Positions 44,501 to 54,813 of a stretch of DNA of 64,000 nt are shown piece after piece; positions within the stretch are counted from its first letter, which is position 1, and each line of letters opens with the position of its first letter. The position numbers were made by a program, and so were the translations under genes. Source of the DNA: Thermothielavioides terrestris NRRL 8126 (taxonomy: Eukaryota > Ascomycota > Sordariomycetes > Sordariales > Chaetomiaceae); contig NC_016461.1 of NCBI RefSeq assembly GCF_000226115.1, forward strand, positions 1 through 64,000, given 5' to 3'. A model generated the notes under the pieces. That model searched no databases and had not been told where the DNA came from. It worked only from the letters and a program-made list of their open reading frames with translations.

Positions 44501-44620
44501 GCTCTTGACCACGTTCGAGAAGTCCTCGGGTGCGCGCTCGAGACGCGGCAGTTTCACCTTGGGCGCCGAGGCGCCGTTGGGCGCGTCATCGCCGGCATTG
44601 CTGCGTCGCTTTTTTGGCAT
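41577..44620 (-). CDS. Large Zn(2)Cys(6) transcription factor with Ala-rich C-terminus
   Basis: Four exons, 44453-44620, 43584-44306, 42449-43520 and 41577-42376, with introns of 146, 63 and 72 nt, give 920 aa. Splicing intron 1 completes GQACDRCKVRKIRCDALPEG then CSHCASQNLECYVTDR, a Zn2Cys6 cluster at about 51-80, with basic residues beside it and a heptad helix (LEREKGAMLVHIRELEKLL) after it that may dimerise. The large middle region matches the fungal-specific TF domain: FPKPGCSVAVASVAFGKALE, EVRKRVWWAVLAILCTLNGRLGRP, PISADEFDVDFP. The last 250 residues are Gly/Ser/Asn then Ala-rich repeats with Gln-rich pieces, likely an activation region. The specific regulon is not identified. The alternative start codons upstream are not ATG. 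Confidence 0.85.
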
Positions 44621-45534
44621 GGTGTTTCGGCGACCGGCAGGTCCTGGTGCACTTGGAACGATGCTGTGCCGCGCCAACTCGGGGCGGCCAGGCGACTGTG
44701 GGGGGTCGTGAGCCCTCCCTTCAATTGCGGCGTCGGTACCTTATCGGGGTGGGACGCGTCGAGAAATCGCGGAAAGTCATCCGTTGCCTGTGTCGGCCGG
44801 GTCTGGGGCCGGACTCGCGACGGGGTGTGCCGAAGGTTGATGGGTCGGATATGTAGGTAGTGTGGTGAAGGTGTGCAGGAGATGGAGAATGCCGTCGCGA
44901 CCCCAGATGCGCAGGGGCTCCCGATGGTCACGACCCTGGCGTGAGCCAATGCACTGCTGCGCCCAGAACGTCGGGATCTCCTGTCGGGAAACTGCTGTGG
45001 CAAGGGTCTGCTGAGGGCCTTGCTCAGTGGAGTTTAGGGTCGGTGGCATTGGAGCGCGACACAGTTTCTGGAAACACGGGCAGTGCGACACTTCAGCTCA
45101 GCCTCCATTGCGGCATACAACAGTGAAGGATACGGTAACTATCGCCACCTAACCGGGACACCTGGACACTCTGCAGCGAACCTTGCAGAGAGAATTGTTT
45201 ACCTACCTGCCTCTGCTCACATGCGCACCACCCGTAAGTCGTTACAGGGAGTCTTCAGCATCACAGATAGGCTTACCAGTCATCACCATCTTCCCGACCG
45301 ACATTTTCCGTGCTCACTCCGTATTTGCGTGTAAACGCGGGCGCAAACCAAAAATTACAGGTTGTTACAGGGGTTAGGGCTAATGCCCGCCTTGGGTCGT
45401 CCACAGCGGCCCGACCCCGCGCTCACCCCTCCCTCCCGACCCTCCTCCAAGCCTCCTTGGAGTACCTAGTGTATCAGGGCAGCATCGAATCGGCTTCAAG
45501 GTCGATTCACCCGCGCCCTCACCAGCCAGAAGCA
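44621..45534. promoter_or_regulatory. Divergent promoter region, Zn2Cys6 factor / CGI121
   Basis: 914 bp between outward-facing start codons. No coding frame was convincing. CT-rich leader sequence lies before 45535. Confidence 0.4.
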
Positions 45535-46216
45535 ATGGCACTCGAAAGGCTCCAACTCGAACACATACCACCAGCGTACCAAGTCTACGCAGCATTCTTT
45601 CGCGACGTGGCCAACACCGATTTCCTTCAAGCACAATTGCTGGCTCGAAACAGCGAGTTCGAATATGCGTTTGTGGATGCGTCGTCGGTCATCTCCCGCC
45701 TGCACCTCCTCTCGGCCGTGTATAGCGCTCTCAATGCCTTGCTCGACGGAACACTACGGACGCCCAACGTGCATTCCGAGATCGTTGTCTCGCTGAACGT
45801 AAACAACAACGTGTGTGCGCTCTCGTTGTGGCCCATCCCCTCCCGTGCCCACTTCCTTACTAACGCACTCCCGCCAGATCGCAGACGCCTACCGGAGATG
45901 GGGCATAACGCCGGGTAAAACGAAGGATCTAATCGTGGTAAAGGTCGTTCCACCGCCCAAGCCGGGCACACCAGACGACGCTCAGACCCAAGAACAGACC
46001 CAAGAAACCATCTGGGCGCACCTGACGGAACACGTCCACGGCACGCCGGCACCGCTGACGGACGTCGAGCTGGCCCTGGCCACCGACTGGCCCAAAATCC
46101 GCAAGTACTACCGCCTCAACGGTGTCCCCGCGCTGGAGCGGCTCGCCGACGAGGGAGCAAGACGGAAAGAGGGCGAACGGCTAGCCATTATGGGGATGGC
46201 GCTGCGTGGCCTGTGA
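45535..46216 (+). CDS. CGI121: EKC/KEOPS complex subunit Cgi121
   Basis: Exons 45535-45810 and 45878-46216 join in phase 0 across a 67-nt intron with GTGTGT donor, ACTAAC branch and GCCAG acceptor; 204 aa. The splice gives EIVVSLNVNNNIADAYRRWGI followed by TPGKTKDLIVVKV, the signature of Cgi121/TPRKB. The N-terminal half (HIPPAYQVYAAFFRDVANTDFL, FEYAFVDASSVISRLHLLSAVY) also matches. The complex (Kae1, Bud32, Pcc1, Cgi121, Gon7) makes the t6A base of tRNAs in the cytosol; Cgi121 binds tRNA and activates Bud32. The protein is close to the typical length of about 180-200 aa. It is convergent with the proline dehydrogenase gene. Confidence 0.93.
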
Positions 46217-46847
46217 AGGAGGGGCACACGGGGCTGGAACTGGACACGGTGATGCTCCTCGTTGTGCACCTACGACGAGGTCTTGAGGGCAAGCGGAGAA
46301 CGGAGGGCGATGTTGAGCCAAAGAGAGGGCGGAACCCGAGGAAGGCCGAACCGGAGATGCATCCCACTGGCAAGGCCTCCACGAGATTTGTCGGTTGGTT
46401 CCACTTTCGCCGGTCGAAAGGCATGCGGAACGAGAAGAAGCTTTCGTTTCACTTCCTGTGGAGGGAATCCGTCCATAGGATGATTGGCGCTGATCCAGGA
46501 CGCCTCACGGTGTCGGTCATATCAGCGCAACGGCTCGCGTCGGGTCACGCCCAAGAAGGGTCCTCCCAAAACTAGGGGTGTTCGCGGTTGGGACCGTTCC
46601 CTGATGCCATGGGAAACGTGTAGCTCGCAAGCCATGGTGATCGGGCAATCGCGAGGATGAGCACGGGACACAGTGGTTAGAGATGCTTACTGGTAGAATT
46701 CTATCAATGCTATGGGCGAACACTTCCCCGTCATGCTAGCATCAATAAATGTATGGTCATCACTCGTCAGAACCGACTCCGTTAACCTCTACTACCTCCT
46801 CTAGCTCTCCTCCACTCACCCGCCCATCCAGCACCTGCCCGAACTTC
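46217..46847. other. Intergenic between convergent genes, about 0.6 kb
   Basis: 3' flanks of CGI121 and PUT1. Short frames only; no feature recognised. Confidence 0.5.
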
Positions 46848-48392
46848 TCACCGCGCGAATCCAAAGAGACTCTTCACCCTCCTGATGAGCTCTGCGCGCA
46901 TGGCATCCCGTCCCGCTTTGGTCCGCTGGACCGCGTCCCGGTTTTCCTGTGCCCGCCGCAGCAGGTACTTCATGCACTCGCCCGTCGAGCCCCAGACGAG
47001 GTATTTGTAAACGCGGGGCTTCTCCCCCGTGCCGTCGCTCGTCACCAGCTCGCAGCTGACCTCGTCTGCCATGCCCTGCAGCTGGGCAAACGCCACGTCT
47101 TCCGTGCCGCCCTTACCCTCGGAGATGATCGCCCGCGCCTTGAGGACTGATTCCCGGTTGTGCGTGGCCAGCACAAGGCTCACGTTGGGGAACGCCGTCG
47201 TGTCGGCTCCTGTTTGGGGCTGGAGATGTGCGTTCCACTGCCGGCGCAGAAGCGCTTCCGCCACGCCGTCGTAGGCCGCGTCCGTGTCGGCCTTGGTGTC
47301 GTGAATGAGGTGGCGAGGGTCCGAGCCCAGGTACGCGCCGCGGACGAGCTTCACGCCGAGCGCGAATCCACCCTCGCGAGCGGCGGCAAGATGCCGGCTT
47401 AGCGTGGATGGTGTCGCCTTCAGATACGCCTGATATGTCCCGTAAACGACGGCGTGGGTGGGTGTGTTGTACTTCCGCATGTACTTGAGGGACCAGTCGT
47501 CGATGCCGGGCTGGAGGGCTTGCTGCTCGGCGTCGAAGAGCAAACGGACACCGCGGGATGCGGCCAGCTGGCACACGCTATCGATGGCGGACGCCAAAGC
47601 TCCCGATGGCGGGAGACGCTGCGACAGGCTGTAAAGAGCCTGGCGGCCGGCGCCGGTGAACTTGAGGGCGACGAAGTCGCCAGGGGAGGCCAACTGCAAA
47701 GTCTCCATAGTCCCTTTTGCCCACGGCTCGATCTCGGTACGCACACATTCCTCGGCGGCCGAGCCCGAGCCACAAGACGCAAGATCCTTCATCTGCGCTC
47801 CGGTAAGCACGACCTCCCTCGCGTAACCCAAGATGACCCCCCCGAACCCGATCGTCTTGAGCGATTCAACGGTCCGCCGTACCTCGGCGGCGTCCTCGCC
47901 GGCGCAGAACTGGGCGTAGAAGGTCTTCTTGAGGATGAAGCGCAGAATCGGGTTCTTGTCCGGGTTGAGCACCGGGGCCGTGGTATTGGCCAGAACCGAC
48001 ATTACAGCTAAAGAGGGCGCGAGCAGGAACGGCGACGACGAAATGGAGGTCGTCATGAGTGAGCGGAGAACGTTGGCCAACGGCAGAACAGCGAGCGGCG
48101 CGGCTTGAACCATCCTTGCGGGCTTGTTCTCGGGCGCCGCCGACGCCGGCAGAGAAACCCCATCATCAAGTGCGAGGTTCCCTGACGGTGACGTTTGGTT
48201 GGACGATGAGTGGAGAGCTCGTGTCGATGCTGGCCTGGGAGTTGTCCAAGAGAACTGCCGACGCGGATGTCGAAGGGACTGATGGAGAGCTGTGACAAAG
48301 AGTACCGCGGCCCGGTTGGCAGCGATGGGGCGCGTCCTCACTGTGCTACATCCAGGAAGCGAACCCGACAACGACCTGGCGATCGGTGCCAT
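46848..48392 (-). CDS. PUT1: Proline dehydrogenase, mitochondrial
   Basis: A single exon of 514 aa. The N-terminal 70 residues are Arg/Ser/Thr-rich without acidic runs (presequence-like). The β8α8 PRODH barrel then shows FYAQFCAGEDAAEV, GVILGYAREVV, VALKFTGAGRQAL, RLLFDAEQQALQPGIDDW, VVYGTYQAYLKATP, LGVKLVRGAYLGSDPRHLI and VLATHNRES, ending with the KYLVWGSTGECMKYLLRRAQENRDAV helix that carries conserved substrate-contacting residues. It oxidises proline to pyrroline-5-carboxylate with FAD, passing electrons to the respiratory chain. The length matches fungal Put1/PrnD. The ATG at 48392 heads the presequence. Confidence 0.95.
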   Translation of the reverse strand: MAPIARSLSGSLPGCSTVRTRPIAANRAAVLFVTALHQSLRHPRRQFSWTTPRPASTRALHSSSNQTSPSGNLALDDGVSLPASAAPENKPARMVQAAPLAVLPLANVLRSLMTTSISSSPFLLAPSLAVMSVLANTTAPVLNPDKNPILRFILKKTFYAQFCAGEDAAEVRRTVESLKTIGFGGVILGYAREVVLTGAQMKDLASCGSGSAAEECVRTEIEPWAKGTMETLQLASPGDFVALKFTGAGRQALYSLSQRLPPSGALASAIDSVCQLAASRGVRLLFDAEQQALQPGIDDWSLKYMRKYNTPTHAVVYGTYQAYLKATPSTLSRHLAAAREGGFALGVKLVRGAYLGSDPRHLIHDTKADTDAAYDGVAEALLRRQWNAHLQPQTGADTTAFPNVSLVLATHNRESVLKARAIISEGKGGTEDVAFAQLQGMADEVSCELVTSDGTGEKPRVYKYLVWGSTGECMKYLLRRAQENRDAVQRTKAGRDAMRAELIRRVKSLFGFAR

Positions 48393-49381
48393 GGCAGCGA
48401 CGTCCTCAGCAGTTCTGGCTTGGCGCTCGCTGAGATGATCTAATCAACGTCACCCAGGATGGCACAGGTCGAGAAGTTGCGAAACGAAAGGTGTCGGGAA
48501 CGAAAGTCGTGAAATCGGTTCGTGATAAGCTTGGTTGCAATGTGTTTGCGTCGATGCCCTTAATTGTGATGAACCCAAGGGTAGATATACCCCGCCGACA
48601 ACCCGGTTCTGGGCCTCTAACTCAGGATTCCACCGGTATCGCAACCACGCTCGACTGGAACTTGACAGAAGCTACCAATCCCCGAGGCACCGCGGCACAA
48701 GATGATTCGCCGTTGCGCCTGCCAAAGGCGCCTTTGTCCTGGTTCGACGCTGCAGTGATGATGTTATCGCTGGTTGCTTATCAGAAACCCGCAGATAGCC
48801 GCGCCTGTGGGGAAACTGCCCACTGCCGGCCTCGCAGGTGCAAATGAGGCCCCAGGCGGTGCCTTGCAATTCGCCGAGCAGACTGCAGCAGCGGTCCTTG
48901 GAGGAGCTAGTCTGCTAGAAACGGAGTCCTGCAGTTCGGCAGAATGAGTCCCCGTCCACGACCCGAGCCGAGATTCGTCTTCACAGAAGCGACAGGGGCG
49001 CCCGCAACAAGGCCTCGAGGTAACCCAATCCCAGCTCCGCAGGGTCGAGTGGGGATTTAGATCGGCTGGTGTCGGCGGCGGCCTGCTAACTGACATAGGT
49101 AGGTTGTCAGTCATGTCAGGCGACTTGCTGCCAATACTGCGGTGCCCGAGTCAGATGGCTCCCCCAATTGACTGTTGCTTTCCATGCTTCCCAGATGCCA
49201 GGGCGCCCGATCACCGATGAGGCCGCAGATCTGCAAACCGGTGGAAAGAAGAGCTGCTTCGGTCCAAGGAGGGCACGGTCGGCCCGTACGGACGACTCGC
49301 ACGAACGACGGCAGCCAGGATGGGAGGTGTAAAGCAAGCTGGCCGATGGATTGAGAAGCCCAAGAGAGGTGCAGCCGTCTC
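48393..49381. other. Intergenic, about 1.0 kb
   Basis: Upstream of PUT1 and downstream of the Tim17/22-like gene. No coding or RNA pattern seen. Confidence 0.5.
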
Positions 49382-50076
49382 CTACTGGCTTCTGCGCTGC
49401 TCTTGTCGCGGCGACCCCAGCCGTCCTTTAATCCAGTCGACGTATCCAATCGGACGGCCTCTTGCTATGCCGACAAGGTCCTGGAGCCCTCCGTACACAA
49501 TGCCGGCGACGAGCGCCGCCTTCGTCGTTCGAGCGGTCATGGGCAACGAGAAACGATCTGCAGTGCAGCAGGCGTCAGTCAATATGCCAGCCGGATGTCT
49601 CGAGGCGACAGAGAGAGGGCCGCACTCCAGAGACTGAAACCGCCAGCCACGGTAACACAGGATGTCACCGTGTTGAAGAGGTCTGCCGTTCCGCGGTACG
49701 AATCGAACATTTCCTCGATCGCAGACATGGCGGTGGTCCAAAACGACACTTTGCCTCCCATCTTGATGCCCTCGAGGATCCCGCCGTAAGCCATGTGGTA
49801 GTTCTTGCTTTTGTGGTAAAGATACCAGCCTCTCACGCTCGTGGGCAGCTTGTGGGCATGCTCTGCTCGGAACCGCAGTCCCGCCGCCTTGCCTCCCTGC
49901 GCCGTGCCCAAAGTGAATCCAGCGAGAAAAGACAATACCGATGCGAGCGGGAGCCGCAGAGGCGTAGGGAGGGAAAGGCGAGCGTTTTGGTAAAATTCGT
50001 CGACCTCGGCCTTTGACGGAGGCGGCGGCCGTTCACGGGCAAGCCGTGAGGGCAAGTTGTCGTCCGGCGACGCCAT
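49382..50076 (-). CDS. Tim17/22-like membrane protein, conserved in fungi
   Basis: Exons 49626-50076 and 49382-49557 join across a 68-nt intron (GTGCGG donor, CTGCAG acceptor), giving 208 aa. The splice gives GGFSLWNRFSLPMTARTTKAAL. Four hydrophobic segments are seen: PLASVLSFLAGFTLGTAQGG, a middle stretch around YHMAYGGILEGIKMGGKVSFW, the TVTSCVTVAGGFSLW region and TKAALVAGIVYGGLQDLV. The repeated Gly-rich GG and AxxGG helices resemble the Tim17/Tim22/Tim23 superfamily, though I cannot assign a specific member; a mitochondrial inner-membrane location is inference. The N-terminal 40 residues are hydrophilic, with PPPPS. The ATG at 50076 is chosen over upstream non-ATG codons. Confidence 0.7.
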
Positions 50077-50503
50077 CGGGTCGCCGTCAAAAATGATCAG
50101 TGTCTCTGCAAATTCGAGGCAACAAAGCAAAATTGGGGTTCCTTCCGGAGGAATGGCGGATCGTCTGACGGCACGCGTCCAAGTCTCGTGTCCCCTCCAG
50201 CAGCAGCTTGTGCCCCATGCTTGAAATTCAAGATGCCCAGTTGGGATGGTCCAAGCTCCTAACCATCCCAGCTAAATTACGATACCAGCCTACGTTACGG
50301 GTACGCTTACGCAGTCACTAACCCGAGTACCAGGCAATACGGACTGCACAGGACGGCAGATTGATTGCCTGCCACGCCCCTCAGTGGGGCCTCAACTCTT
50401 TTCCGCGTCGCGAACCGCGTTGTCAACGATTTGCTGCAAGTGCACGGAGTCAGCTGTTTGCCGCCTCCTCTGACCGACAAGAACACGCTCAGAGCACGCA
50501 GAC
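50077..50503. other. Divergent intergenic region, about 0.43 kb
   Basis: Promoters of the Tim17/22-like gene and the 50.5 kb gene. No operator claimed. Confidence 0.4.
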
Positions 50504-51020
50504 ATGGTATGATCCTCCTCTTGTTTTGCCGCCGCTTGTGCCGTGCCCAGCTGCGCAAAAGGTGGCCGTCACTGACCGGCAATGCCTCCCTGGGCAGGCA
50601 CGCACAGCGGCCAACGTCCTGGAGGACCCCCAAATCACCGTTCGGCTGAAGCATGGCATCCACACCATCTTCTTGTTCGCGATGCTCGACTGGTCCTTCT
50701 CTCGCCTTACCACCGAGCTTCTCTCCATCCTGCGGGACCGCTACAAGGACGGCTTGACCACCTCGATTGCTCCGCCCAAGATCACGCCGGTGCCAGCAAA
50801 TGACGGCGACGGTGTCAGGGTTGCTTACGCCGTTCCCGCGAACCCGAGCGATCTGTCACAGGGGTGGAAGAATCTCAAGGTTAAACCCGAGGATACGCTG
50901 GGCAAAAAGGGGCTTACCGATATGTGTTCTGTCGCCTTTTCCTTGCTGGATTCCGATGCCGATGAAGAGGGGGTCGAATTCTTGGTGGAGCTGCCATCCT
51001 TGGAGGGCGAAGAGCTGTGA
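50504..51020 (+). CDS. Small conserved fungal protein; start codon as the only coding part of exon 1
   Basis: Exon 1 appears to contribute only ATG (50504-50506), followed at once by a GTATGA donor. A 91-nt intron ends at GGGCAG, and exon 2 (50598-51020) adds 140 codons, giving 141 aa that begins MARTAANVLEDP. The body is QITVRLKHGIHTIFLFAML, FSRLTTELLSILRDRYKDGLT, then YAVPANPSDLSQGWKNL, and an acidic C-terminus (DADEEGVEFLVELPSLEGEEL). This resembles uncharacterised fungal proteins I have seen in outline; a ubiquitin-like fold is possible but not shown. The alternative is a longer N-terminus read through the intron, which would be poorly conserved and basic. Confidence in the body is high, in the start moderate. 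Confidence 0.65.
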
Positions 51021-51538
51021 GAATTCGGTCCATCGTAGAGTTCCAAGGGTCACTCCATTGGAGGACGCGAGATACACAGCGCTGTAAATCCGGGAACCCA
51101 GGGGGCAAGGTGGCAGGCGGCAGCCTAGCTGACATGCCATGTAGAGTTGTCCGCCAGTCCTACCTCCAGCTGAAAAGGGCGATGCTATGTCCGCAAACCG
51201 TCGAGACGGCAGTCAAGACATTGAGATGCGGAGCAAGTCGATGGCTCGAGTTTCAACAGCCGGAAGGGCTCAGCTCTGGCAAGAGTTTGGAAACCAACAG
51301 GGGAGGTTCCACCCCAACCTCGAGGCGGTCCGATGCTAGGGCATTCGAGGGCCAGATACATTGTCACTTATTGAGATGCTTAGTCAATTTACCACCCGGA
51401 TTGACCCCCCATGTGAACCTGACCTATGCAAATGAGGATGCGAATGAGAAGGGCGAGTTGGCATTAAGGCGCCTCTGTGCGGCCGCCTCTCAGCTCATAA
51501 GTTTGCAGCGCCATAGCTGGGGCAACTTCTGCGTAAAA
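51021..51538. other. Intergenic, about 0.5 kb
   Basis: 3' flank of the small conserved gene and 5' flank of the tRNA. No gene seen. Confidence 0.5.
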
Positions 51539-51627
51539 GGTTGTGTAGTGTAGTGGTTAGCACTTTGGATTTTGAAGAGGCGCCACCTCTCATTCCAACA
51601 ACCCCGGTTCGAACCCGGGCACGACCT
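51539..51627 (+). tRNA. tRNA-Gln (anticodon TTG), with 17-nt intron
   Basis: The acceptor stem GGTTGTG pairs with CACGACC with one G-U. The D-arm is TAGTGTAGTGGTTAGCAC, the anticodon stem TTGGA/TCCAA, and the T-arm CCCGG-TTCGAAC-CCGGG is perfect. The loop reads TTTTGA with anticodon TTG (51572-51574). A 17-nt intron lies one base 3' of the anticodon at 51576-51592, the canonical site for nuclear tRNA introns. Mature length is about 72 nt including the discriminator T. It decodes CAA. Confidence 0.95.
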
Positions 51628-51629
51628 CG

Positions 51630-51636
51630 TTTTTTT
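51630..51636 (+). terminator. RNA polymerase III terminator
   Basis: Seven T residues begin three bases after the tRNA 3' end, the standard Pol III stop signal. Confidence 0.85.
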
Positions 51637-52169
51637 CCTCCTTGGTACCATTGGGGATGGAGAGATCCGGTACTGGCAATTGCTTCCTGGACGTGCCGCA
51701 ACCAATGAATCATACGTGCTCCGCCTTCAAGCCAGGAAAGAAGTACGCGATAGCGAAGACTTCACGCGCAGTATCCGAAACCCTCCCGAGGTCAAACCTG
51801 TTGGTCGATGTCCTAAGCTGGGGCCAGGCACACTGCTAAGTTCCGGGAATTCGCACTCGCCACGAGCCCTACAGCGCACTTGTCGCCCGGCGGGTATTGT
51901 CATGGCCAGGGAGAAAACGGCAACTACTGGACCTGGAACATGCATAGCTCACGCTCACGCTACCATCCGTTTAAACTGGCTGAGGCATGCTCATTTGTGA
52001 TTGCAGGACTCTTCATGCGAAAAAGCGAAGTCCCGCCAGCAGATGTACCGATATCTAGCAATGTGTTTCGCAAATACCAGTGGATGAAGTTCAGGCATTC
52101 CGTGGTTGGCCTGGATTGCAGCCCAGACTCAGCTCAGGAATCATCAGCCGCCGATGGCTGGAGTTCCTC
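51637..52169. other. Intergenic, about 0.5 kb
   Basis: Between the tRNA and the 3' end of the aspartic protease. No feature recognised. Confidence 0.5.
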
Positions 52170-53503
52170 TCAGCCTTTGGCCGAGGACAGGATCTTGGGC
52201 GCCCATCCCAGGGTTTTCTGACCGCCGTCGAAGACGACAAAGGCAGCTTTCAGTGCGACGTCTCCGAAGACGGAAAATCCGATGCCGGTATCCGGCTGGA
52301 TCCCCCCAAAACACGTCTGCGAGCCAGATTCCGTTGGGGCATACTTGACATAGCCGCCTGGGACGGTGACTCTGGCGCCATTGTTGCCGACGCCAAAACT
52401 GAAGTCGGGGGCTGATCCGCTGCACGGAAGCGTGTATCCTCCCTGGCTGGGATCGTATTTTGCGCCGCTAACTTGTCCGTAGTATGCCGAGACCACGGAA
52501 CTAGGCAGAAGAAGCAGGGTCGTACCCGTGTCCGCAATGCCTTGGAACGTGGTGTTCTTCAAACTATCCGAACCGATCGCATATCCCGAGCATGTCCACT
52601 CCCAGAAGCCGTTACGGCTGTCGACGGGGACGTATGTGATGTTGCCCGTATAGGCGCTGGGATCGATGTAGCCGAAATTGAAACGGCCCGCTATGTCCAT
52701 CATCACGTCAGCTCAGAGCCACGGGATGCAGGGCGGCTGTATTGGGTGACCAGCGACTTACCCGCACCGGCCTTGAGGTCAGCAGTGAAGAGGGGAGCAT
52801 CGAGACTGGGTAAAGCGTTGTCGAAGAAGGTCTTTTGCGCGACGGGCTCCACAGTGTTGATGGAACTGAAGGCGAGACCGACCAAACCGTCGTTGTTGGC
52901 GTCGGAGGTAAACTCTTCCGATACCTTTTGAGCAACCTCAACCGCCTGGGACAATACTGTCAGGCCGCCAACTGTGACGGTGTCGAGGTAGACGTCTCCG
53001 CTCGACGTGCTGCCATCGCCATATGCAATTTGCCAGGTGTAGCCCTGCAACTTCTGGGCCGTCGAGCTTTTACCCGGGTCGTAGATCGCTTGTCCCTTGA
53101 CCTCGTTCTTGGCAGTCTCAGAGCTGAACACCCAAAGGTCGCTCGATCCGGTATCGAAGTCGAGGTTGAGCACCTGCCCCGGGGTGCCGATGGAAACCGG
53201 CACCAAGTACTCGACGTCGTTCGCCTCGGGCTTTGCCTCGGCACTGCCAGTCGATCGCTTGCCTGCCTTGGCCCGGATCCGAGCCACAGCTGCTTCAAGG
53301 TCGTCCGGGACAGGGGCACCGTACTTGAGGTAGATCTTGGCGAGCTGGATCGGGCCATTGCGGACGAAATTCGGGTTGCGCACTTGCTTCAGTGAGATGG
53401 TGCCGGGATGACCAGTACCTGAGCCGTCGAGGGCAGCAGCCCAGACTCCAACAAGTGGCCGGATCGCCAGTGCGATCACGAAAAGAGCGAATGCAGACAG
53501 CAT
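52170..53503 (-). CDS. Secreted aspartic protease, family A1 (aspergillopepsin-like)
   Basis: Exons 52762-53503 and 52170-52690 join across a 71-nt intron (GTAAGT donor, CATAG acceptor), giving 420 aa. A signal peptide ([18 protein letters not shown]) and a propeptide of about 80 residues ([16 protein letters not shown]) precede the mature enzyme. Both catalytic motifs are present: [13 protein letters not shown] and [13 protein letters not shown]. The flap Tyr lies in [13 protein letters not shown]. The two cysteines WTCSGYA and TLPCSG, plus SQTCFGG, suggest the usual disulfide. The C-terminal [24 protein letters not shown] closes the fold. Such pepsin-type enzymes digest extracellular protein, often at acid pH. 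The splice gives [17 protein letters not shown]. Confidence 0.95.
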
Positions 53504-54813
53504 GGTGGGGTTTTACCTTCTGGCTGTCGGCAAGGTGGTGTTTCAAATGAGGGAAACGTGACGTGAAATCAGGAGGGCTTGCTGGTGACCGTCGATGGCA
53601 TGCAGTTCGGCATGCAGATGAGCCTTAGGGCTTGGCGCCAGGTGATCAGAGTTACCAGCAGCTCTGGTGAGTCTGGAAGAAAATGAAGGGAAGTGCTGTG
53701 CGTGGCCAAAAATTGCAGGCGAGCTTTTGGTTGTGCTCGATCGCATTTGCGCCCTTGAAGTTGACTCCCAAAAATGCAGGGCACAGGAGCGGTGTAGGGC
53801 AGGAGCGATTTAGGGCCGGAGCAGCCAAACTGCGAACAGCTTCGAACTGGGAAAGCATGGATCTCGGCGGCTCGTGGCCAACAAAGGCTAGCAAATGGGT
53901 GTCATCTGTGGTGCCTGCCTCGTCTGGTCGTCTGGTCATTCTAGGCACCAGTTCACAAAATTATCTACATGGCAAGAACGATGAAATCAAAGAAGTCAGC
54001 AGATCCGAGGTCTGTGCCACTCTTTCCTCACCAGCCTTTGGCAAAGATTAGGTCAGGTAGGTATCTTGCCGATCCAAAATATGGAAGCCCTTATCGGGCA
54101 AGACCAAGACCCAGACCGGTCCCTCGACTTTGTGAGGTCCGAAGACAGGTTCGCGAAGTAGGCAGCCTGCGACTTTTCCCTTGCATAGTACATGATGCAC
54201 GAGTCTCTTGAGTCGTGCGGGCCTGGCTGGGACAAAAAACTTCGATTGCCAATATGTCCTTCGCATTCGCTGGACAAAATGTGTGTTGGGCTTTGCTATC
54301 AATTTGTGACTCTATTCATCATTTTAATCCACAAATTTGTGTCCAAGTCTCACGCAACAAGCATGCCATTGCAAATATGACGTCTGGAGGAGGTTCAAGT
54401 GACCTACTGGTGAACCGAGTTAAAGGAGTCTTGAGAATGAATTCGAAGGGCACATTTACAATCTCGCTGCTTCCGGGCCGCAGGGCTTTCTCTCACAATT
54501 GACCAATTCACAACAGACTTTCTATCTCCTCCCTCGGGCCCTGCCACACATGACCGCTTTGGCGTGCGACCCTCATGTGGCACAATGTGGCTTAATCGAC
54601 CTTCTCGTGGCGCTGTTACCAAAACGGGCTAGACCCTTCGCAGATCATTCGTATCGGAGGACACTCTGTCCGACTTCATCCATCGTCTCTCGATTCAATT
54701 CATGATCATTACCTACCTTTCCACCCAACGTCTCCCATCACCCGCCAATCCGAATCTCATCATCACGCGCGGACGAGTGCTCTCAATTGCGAAAGCAAGA
54801 CAGTCCGGCAACC
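53504..54813. other. Intergenic, about 1.3 kb
   Basis: Divergent promoter space between the aspartic protease and the acyltransferase. Short frames only; none protein-like. Confidence 0.5.
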
